Source: Dryococelus australis (lineage: Eukaryota; Arthropoda; Insecta; Phasmatodea; Phasmatidae). From it: DNA of 64,000 nt. The notes below the pieces were generated by a model, which had not been told where the DNA came from, searched no databases, and was given only the letters and a program-made list of their open reading frames with translations. The position numbers and the translations under genes are program-made. This document shows, piece by piece, positions 56,816-64,000 of the stretch. Location of the stretch: positions 22,120,795-22,184,794 of the forward strand of contig CM057002.1 of NCBI GenBank assembly GCA_029891345.1, written 5' to 3'. Each line of letters starts with the position of its first letter. Position 1 is the first letter of the stretch.

Positions 56816-56964
56816 TCTGGTATCTTTTCATCTCCTCGAGCTATTTTTACCTTTTTAACACAGTATATCGAATTACACTTAAACATCAGGTACAGTGCTG
56901 AGCCACTTGTGTATATTAAAACATTTCTAAAAATGATATGCAGGAATCCAAATTTTACTGTATT

Positions 56965-57070
56965 TGTAAACAAACAATATATGACTGCCTGCTTTTGTAA
57001 ACAAACAATATATGACTGCCTGATTTTGTAAACAAACAATATATGACTGCCTGCTTTTGTAAACAAACTG
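56965..57070. repeat. 31-bp tandem repeat, 3.4 units
   Basis: TGTAAACAAACAATATATGA starts at 56965, 56996, 57027 and (partial) 57058, exactly 31 bp apart, nearly identical. TGTAAACA inside each unit is a forkhead-type core. Confidence 0.95.
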
Positions 57071-57074
57071 CATG

Positions 57075-58676
57075 TGCCTCCTCCCAAAAGACTTTTAGAA
57101 GCTGTGAAGGGCTGTTTAAACAGTTGCAGGTTGGCAACAATCCCATTTTATTTAGTTTATTCTATGTAAATGACTAACATCCCGTGTAATAAGTTTATAA
57201 ATTGATAATTTTTTTTACCTTGCAAGAGATTTGTAAACAGGATGCACGAAAATGAATTTGTATTTTGACTGTCAAATTACTAAGATATTGTACTGTTTTT
57301 TAATATACGCCACTCAAAATATACTAATGACAACTAATATTGTCACACTATCCTGAGGAAAGTTCTTGTAAAAAAAAAAATTTAGCATGGTTTCCACGGA
57401 CACCAAATACCAAGATCCCCCCCCCCCTTTTCCAGGAATGCACAAATACCTAAATACCGTCCCCCTCCCACACCTTCTTTTCATAGACAGTATACATTTT
57501 TACATACAGGCTATGCCTACTATTGCATTAAAAGTACATAATTCAGTTTTGTAATATGATATGACAACAAACTGTACAGTCTGATACTTTCATGGTGGTT
57601 ATGATTCTCAGGATGTGAAAGTATGTAGGTAGCCAAAATAATATTTAAGCAAATGTTACTTAATTTCAGTAATTTTAATAACTCTCATATAGTAACTCAA
57701 ATGTTAAGTATTGCAGGTCTACATACAAAATAGTTTAATAACTTTTCTCAAATACCTACGTGTTCAGATTGTCATGCTGCGAATAAAAACTTATTTCTGA
57801 CTAACTCAGTGTTGATATTTACACTGAAGTTCAGTCACACAACCCCCCTCCTCAAAATTGTGAATACAGCCCTAGGCTTGTTCTCGGGTACCTAATGAAA
57901 AACTGTAGTTCAGTTCAGATATGTTACAAAGTGCTCTAGAGAAGCAGATGTGACCTACAGCAACAATGTATCAAACAAACATGTTACTTACACGCTAAAA
58001 GATGCTCCACCTAACCAACATTGAAGACATCATAAAGTTCATTTTCCTTAGCGATATATTTTGGAATGTCGCAGTTCCCGCTGATGCACGAGACACTTCT
58101 TTATGATGTTGGAGCACCTTCGTTGGGTGCTTAAATTGAAAGAATTTTGTTTTATAAGCATTTAATTTACTTGATATAAAAAGTTGTCTTTTCAATGTAA
58201 ATCCTGTTCATGTGAATTATTCTTCTGTTACCCTTACAATATTCTTAATAACGCATGTCAAAAACATATGAGTACTTCTAATTTGCAAAAAAAAAAAAAA
58301 AAGCTCAAAAAGTGCCATTATGTTACTTTCAAATACAGCATTTAAAAACAGGAAAATTATTTAAATTTATTTGCTAACAAGTATCCATGCGTAACAAGCT
58401 TGACAAATTCTATATACGTTCTAAAAAAATACAAATGATACAACTTGCAAGTTTGTATGGCCAGTAAGCTTTACATTTTGAAACCCTCCAGAACCAGAGT
58501 GTTAGAGTTTCAATCAATAATAACATTGAGAAATGTTCATAGCAATGAAATGTGGGCCCAATTAGGGTATCATCTTTATTGTATTTCGAGGGGAAAAGGA
58601 AAAAGTGGAAAAAGGGTGGGGGGGGGGGGGCTTTAGTTTATCGTCTTTCGTGAGATGAGATTATTGTGATGTTCTT
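57075..58676. other. AT-rich DNA, no gene recognised
   Basis: Homopolymer runs at 57418-57427 (C), 58287-58302 (A) and 58616-58630 (G). Confidence 0.3.
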
Positions 58677-59559
58677 AGGTTTGTTCGGGCGACCTGAGCT
58701 TTCTACGACTTATGCTCTTTTCCTTCTCTTTTGTTGCTGTTTTTCATTTTGAATGTTCGTTTGACCGGAAGTGATTTTTAGTTGGCTGTTCGGGTGTCAG
58801 GAGCACTGCTCCTTTTCTCACAAAGAGCATGAACTTCCTGCTCTTGCTGTCGAGGAAGAGCAGAGGAACAGTGAGATCGAGAGCAAGGGAAAAAAGGTGC
58901 CAAATATGTGTGTTTGTAGTCTGGACTACGAGATAGTGCTAGTTTTGGTTCAAAATCTTTTCTGTCACGTTTATTTATTTAAGAATATGTTTGGGCATCC
59001 TTTGAGAACAGCTGTAGGGCATGAAAATGTAATTTTAGATAATGGTGAAAATATTACGTTCATCCTTGAAGGCAAGTGTTAAAATGACAGTCGCGGTGAT
59101 TATTTAATGCTTGGCATAACCAATCACAGGCCACTGTAATGTGCCAAGCAGTAAAACTGACGCTGAATCGTCCCTAATAACCAATAACATTGGCAATAAC
59201 TTCGTTTTTGTTTTATCAGGTGTCGCAAGGTTAGGGTTATGTCGAAATTACGACTGTCATTGCATAACCCATTTTACAGTATTTGATGTTAATAGGGTCA
59301 CCAAGCATCCTCTTTTAACCAGACATGCCCTTTTTTTGCCGCCTCGAAGCTGTCCGACGCCCTAAAATGCCATTCTCACTCAAGTTGAACATTATAGATT
59401 GACGATGTTGTGATCAGCTGATTAGTGAACAGTTCCGTGACTTTTGGCGTTAGGTTGGTAGCAGAAAAGAGCAGTGCGTTTTTCACTATTTCCTGCTCTC
59501 AGAAATCCTCAACTTACTCTAGAGAGTAAAAAAGCCCAGGTCGCCCGAACAAACCTCCC
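58677..59559. mobile_element. TIR element with a small ORF
   Basis: AGGTTTGTTCGGGCGACCTG (58677) is inverted as CAGGTCGCCCGAACAAACCT (59540-59559), a perfect 20-bp match with near-identity continuing inwards (AGCTTTCT / AAAAAAGCC). About 883 bp. The 103-residue frame at 58771-59082 (plus strand) is inside and unrecognised. No clear duplication at the ends. Probably a non-autonomous DNA transposon. Confidence 0.75.
58771..59082 (+). CDS. Small ORF inside the TIR element, unknown
   Basis: 103 residues starting MIFSWLFGCQEHCSFSHKEH and ending NITFILEGKC. It has a short acidic/basic middle (about 30-48). No catalytic motif or known fold is visible. Coding status is doubtful; it may be a leftover of a larger ORF. 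Confidence 0.25.
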   Translation: MIFSWLFGCQEHCSFSHKEHELPALAVEEEQRNSEIESKGKKVPNMCVCSLDYEIVLVLVQNLFCHVYLFKNMFGHPLRTAVGHENVILDNGENITFILEGKC

Positions 59560-61599
59560 TTATAAGTGTGTGTGGCATTTTGAGCTGCATATTGTTTTGA
59601 TGGAAAAGTGGAAAATTTTGCACATATGGAAATTACATTTAAATTATTTAACTTTAATGAAAATACAAAACGCGATACATATGTCGCTGTTCGTATTCGT
59701 ACAAAGTTAACCTCACACTCGAATTTACGATGTAGACAAACAAATATTATTCACTCACTACAAAAGTGTGGAAAGTGCGGCATTTTTCAGGCCACGTGCA
59801 TTTCAGTATTTATATTAACGGTTTACAAATACATTTACAAAACAAGCAAACTTACTGTTGTAATCTCTTGAACACGTGTTTTTCTATGGAAATGCTTGCG
59901 AGTTTACTTCACTAAAATCACGTTTGTTCGTCACTGGCATTAAATAATTTATTTGCAAAATCATTCAGTAAAATCAACATTGCGCATGTTTCCTGATACA
60001 AACAAACTTAAACTTAAATATGTAAATTATATTCGTGTCACTTCATTGTGGATGGCGGTTAGGAAAATGGCGGAACGTGCAGTTTTAACGACGTGCCGAT
60101 TAATATTACATTTCACTCAACAAAACGCACTACAACGGTACCTACAACCAACTATGCTTGGAAAAAGCAAATAAAAATATTTAACTAGCGATTAAATGTT
60201 CCGACAACACCAATAAGATATTCGTATAATAAACAAGATGAGAAAAAAAGCGCACGCACAACGGCCTTCGCCGGGATGGAAATTGGAAAATAAACATGGC
60301 TAGCCATTGGCTAAAACGTTTACTGTTCGTATTTGTCGACATGCTCTGTCATAAATGCTAATAATGTTTTTAATGTTCCATTGCTAATAGCCAAGAAAAT
60401 TTAATATGGCTTTAGAAACATACTTTAAACCATAAATGCTGTAAGTATAATTGAGATTTTAAAATTGAGATTTTAAATTACAACTTTTAGTTCCGAGTCT
60501 ATTTTCTTTCAAAGCCATCATCAAAATAGCCAACCTAACAACACTTAACCCGCAGCAGTTCGTCAGCTGATACAATACTGTAGGAGCGAGAGCATTTACT
60601 GTGTACATAATGTGTAGGTTGGTCCCATTGTCTGTCAAATTTGAGACCACTTATATGAAATAGACAAGACCATGGTTTTACCACCAATAAAACGTCTGCC
60701 TCTCTTTGTTACCATTACTTCAATTACACAAATTAAAATATCTCAATAAAAACATCATTATCACCCGACATAGGGTTTTCCTCCTGGCCAATTCAGGTGA
60801 CTGTGGCCACTAAAACAGGTCTGTAATATTTTTCGGTTAATTTTAGTGATATTATTTGTCACTCGCACCTGCAAATTCATATATTATTGCAACGAAAATA
60901 AATAGAAAACGTATAAACTGGCCGAAGCCACATTAATTTGTCAATCTACCGAAATTACAGAGAACTAGCACAAGCAAAACTTTTCGTTGAAATTAGACAA
61001 TTAACATTATATTTCAAGTAAGAAGTTGGTGCCAAGCATTTCAGAAAACACTGACTTTGTCAAAGAAAAATGAAGCCTGATTCCTATAAGTTTGAGTAGG
61101 CATCATTTAATTGCTCTATTTCAAAACTATCCTGACTGCAATATAAATTACTAAAAACGCTAAAGTGACGTTGTTGCATTCTGAAAGGTAGTACATTACG
61201 AAATAACAAATAACCAAATCTACCTGACCTGTTTGTCCATGTGGAAGCCCTCTCTCGATTCCAAGCGTTTGACTAAGTTCTGGGATTTGCAGGCCGTATA
61301 AATACAGAAAACTACCATTGACTGGCTATAGGGGTCACACATGCATCCACCAATAGCGAACCAAGGCGTGATGACAACATTGTCCCATAGGTGGGTACAG
61401 CAAATCACACATGTTATCGAACAATCTGGTAACATGGAAATACATTGGTCTCTATGGAGAAAACCAATGCCCCCTTAGAGGAGTCAAAACAATACACAAA
61501 CTATGACGTCAAGTCCGAATATATTTGAACCAACCAATCATATTGAAGTTTTCTTTCTGATACACTTAAAGAAGGAACACGCCTGCCCTCTATCGGGCA
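59560..61599. other. Unique AT-rich DNA
   Basis: No gene recognised. Two AATGGCGG-type motifs (YY1/Pho-like) occur at about 60052 and 60066. Confidence 0.3.
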
Positions 61600-61765
61600 C
61601 GTGCTAAAGCTCCGCTCCGAGCCGGTACGACCATCCCAACAGTGTTCTATGAGCTGGTCGAAACAAAACATCGCTGCTCGTCGTTCGTTCGTGAATATTT
61701 TAATTTTATGTTCATGTGCTACATCGGGTCGTGAATTTCACTTCAACGATGATCTTCAAGTACAG
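61600..61765 (+). other. Possible 5' exon with consensus splice donor
   Basis: A moderately GC-rich block ends TACAG|GTAAGT at 61765, a consensus donor. A short frame runs through it (to 61786 if unspliced) without family resemblance. It could be a non-coding first exon of a gene downstream. No transcript evidence is available. Confidence 0.3.
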
Positions 61766-62184
61766 GTAAGTGTTCCAAAGGCATAATTTGTAAGTACCAA
61801 CATAAATTTAAATAGATTTTAAGTGTTTTTGCGTGTTGTGCAGCGCCGAATAAAATTTCTTCCGTTAACAAATGCTCGTCATGAGGTACGTGTGGCAGGT
61901 AGACCAGGTTCTATCGCCGGTAGAATGGGGGCTTAGGGGAAAATATAGAGACCATGCGCGTATTTTTAGGCCCGCCATACACGTACAGTTCTGCCTTCCG
62001 ATCAGCCTGACAGGCAGAACTGTCGCAGATTGGCCTCTCACGAGCACTTCCCACACACACACACACAGTTTGGCTGGCAGGCAGGCCGAGGGACATTGTG
62101 CAGTGTCGTTCGAGTACTGCAAGTGTTTAGTTGCTCAGTCAATCCATGCCGACAGTCGATGAACTTGTAGCATATGCAACTATT

Positions 62185-62463
62185 CAGCGGCGTGTGGTGA
62201 AGTGTTGCGAGGTAAGCTGGTGCTTGCTCACTGCTGTACATTCTCGGTGCACGCAGTAGGAGTCGTTAACGACCGTGCACCCTGGGGAAACTGAGTGTGC
62301 ATTCCGAACACTCACAAGCGAGCAGCGAGGGACCCATTACTCACGTCCTGTGACGTCAGCTGCCGAGCTACGTTTTACTGGCGGAAGTGTGAACCAGCAA
62401 GCAACAGGGTACAGCACTGAGCTAACGCCAGCTTACCTTGCAACAGTTCACCACACGCCACTG
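62185..62463. mobile_element. MITE family A with perfect duplication
   Basis: TIRs CAGCGGCGTGTGGTGAAGTG and CAGTTCACCACACGCCACTG; perfect 8-bp duplication CAACTATT at 62177-62184 and 62464-62471. 279 bp. It is the uninterrupted reference for the copy at 4994. Confidence 0.95.
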
Positions 62464-62492
62464 CAACTATTGCATGTGCACTGCAGAAAATA

Positions 62493-64000
62493 AGAAAACG
62501 TAAGGCAAGATATGGACAAAACAATGGTTCCAAGGAAAGAATTATTATACACACGTCAACTTGCTTAAGGAACTGAGGTGTTACCCAAAATATTGGACAA
62601 ACTGCCTGCGCATGGACGAACCAACTCACCTGGAACTTTTAAGCATGGTTACTCCTCTCGTAAAAAAACTAGATACTTGTATGAGAAAAGCCATAACACC
62701 AAATGAAATATTAATGGCGACACTCAGCTATTTAGCAACTGGGAGAACACTTGGAGATTTGAAATTCTCTTGTCACATAGGCTCCAAAAACGCTGGTAAA
62801 GATAATACCTGACACCTGCGAAGCGATCTTCAAAGCACCGAGGAATTATTGCAAGGTAAGAAAATAAACTGAATTACATCCCTACGTGTGTAGATGTTTA
62901 TTAAAAACGTAAACACGTAGCATTAATTCATCTCAAATGTTAAACTACTTGAAACTTGGTTAAACAAATATTTAGTCGCTATGTGTGTAACGTACATTAG
63001 CACAGAACCTCTCAGGACAAAGACGTACAAAAAGGAAGACATTTGAAACAATATTGGCAATATACCTTGACTGTCAAGAATGTTTATTGACATGTATCAT
63101 GATATTCCCTGCACATAAGTACTGAATTTGCTTCCACTAAATATACTACAGCTTGTTACGCCCACGGTTGTAAAAACCGAATATGTTTAGTCTCGGCATT
63201 ACATGAAAAAGAAAGATAACAATTTCATTTATACGACTTGGAGAAACGTCAGGACACTACTAAATAGTGTCTTCCCTCTCCTTCCTAAATATTTGTCTCT
63301 GTTCTGCTGTGCACGTGCTAAACAGTCCCTCAATATCCCTTTTACTATCTTATTGCAGTGTCCAACAACGGAGGAGGAATGGGAAAATGTTGCGGGGGAA
63401 TTTGAACATCGCTGGAACTTTCCGAATTGCATCGGATACGTTGATGAGAAGCACGTAGCCATCACGCCGCCTCCAGGATCTGGATCGTACTTTTATAATT
63501 ACAAAAACTTTCACAGCCAAGTTCTATTAGGTATAGCAAATGCGAATTATGAATTACTGTACTTCAGCTTTGGAACAAACGGTCGGGTGTCTGATGGAGG
63601 TGTCTTTGAGGCCTCGGACTAGTCGAAAAAAATCTAGAAGACGGGAATCTGAAATTGCTGAAGGAGGGAACTGTCGCTGGAAAAAAAAAATGCGGTATGT
63701 GCTAGTGGCGGATGACGCATTTCCACTAAGGGAATTCATTATGAAGCCATTTAGCCGTAAGGTAGCCACTCCAGCTCATAAGATATTGGACTATCGTTTG
63801 TCTAGAGCTCGCAGAATGATAGACAGTGTTTTTGGCATAATTGTTGAAAGATTTGGTGTCTTACAAAAAACTATCTCTTTAATTGATTTGACTAAAGTAC
63901 ACGTATGGCGTGTGAGCCCTTCATAATTTCCTGCGTCCAAAGGTACCACATCAGTACATCCCATTGGAATGTTTAGATGAGGAGGAGCTCGAAAGTGGCA
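62493..64000 (+). pseudogene. PIF/Harbinger transposase (HARBI1-like), frameshifted, runs off the window
   Basis: DDE nuclease that would mobilise a PIF/Harbinger element. The N-terminal part lies in 62520-62812, with LRMDEPTHLELLSMVTPLV and LMATLSYLATGRTLGDLKFS. A frame change brings CEAIFKAPRNYCK, ending at a donor AAG|GTAAG (62855). The acceptor TTATTGCAG (63358) resumes in phase 0 with CPTTEEEWENVAGEFEHRWN. Next come the first acidic motif YVDEKHV (usually DGKH), SDGGVF, then, after a stop at 63620 and a frame change, VADDAFPL (second Asp). RLSRARRMIDSVFG follows, with Asp where the family's third catalytic residue is normally Glu (ENAFG). A final frameshift near 63900 precedes LHNFLRP. 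At least four disruptions; non-functional as read. Confidence 0.88.
62856..63358 (+). other. Intron in the PIF/Harbinger transposase
   Basis: 503 bp, GTAAGA at the start and a pyrimidine-rich TTTTACTATCTTATTGCAG at the end. Removing it joins two conserved transposase segments in frame with no residues lost. Confidence 0.75.

Noticed and set aside
61865-62162. Open frames on both strands near 62000
   Set aside because: They overlap each other and the family A MITE and have no family resemblance.

Overview
The window is repeat-rich, AT-rich insect genomic DNA. It carries one clear host gene, the homeobox gene even-skipped (eve), on the + strand. A homeodomain of the Eve/Evx class is split between two exons: 4686-4855 (homeodomain residues 1-46) and 24023-24559 (residues 47-60 plus the C-terminal region, ending in an LFQPYK motif). 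They are separated by an intron of about 19.2 kb. The N-terminal exon is not visible and probably lies upstream of base 1. The arthropod-type Eve protein, the very long intron and the dense, layered transposon content fit a large-genome, probably hemimetabolous insect, possibly a polyneopteran. The species assignment is inference only.

Layout: 1-4685 is presumed eve intron 1 sequence with SINEs and MITEs. 4686-4855 is eve exon 2. 4856-24022 is the transposon-filled eve intron, with four tandem 98-bp units and a solo LTR nested in a foldback element. 24023-24559 is the eve terminal exon. 24560-33000 is intergenic DNA with MITEs, including one MITE inserted in another of its own family, and a SINE split by a second retroposon. 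33030-36210 (- strand) is a decayed Polinton/Maverick fragment (integrase, a Polinton-associated protein, packaging-type ATPase). 36600-58600 is intergenic DNA with SINEs, a second LTR-like sequence, foldback and MITE insertions, an array of TGACCTTGA nuclear-receptor half-sites, and a degraded Tc1/mariner-type transposase fragment. 58677-59559 is a long-TIR element with a small ORF. 61600-61765 may be a 5' exon. 62490-64000 is a frameshifted PIF/Harbinger transposase with a recognisable intron, running off the end of the window.

Most structure outside eve is explained by about ten short repeat families that recur in the window. I call them A-H (TIR MITEs), J (CACTGA foldback), K (LTR) and SINE-1/SINE-2; these are local labels, not database names. 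Several copies are nested, and other copies in the window serve as natural empty sites, which fixes insertion boundaries and target-site duplications from the sequence alone. Families A, D, E, F, G and H show 8-bp duplications (hAT-like). Family B shows TTA/TA. A further element at 49003-49374 is flanked by TTAA.

Limits: no database search was possible, so family names rest on motifs and remembered family structure. Repeat ends are usually good to a few bases only. Non-coding stretches called empty may hold regulatory DNA that cannot be recognised by eye.
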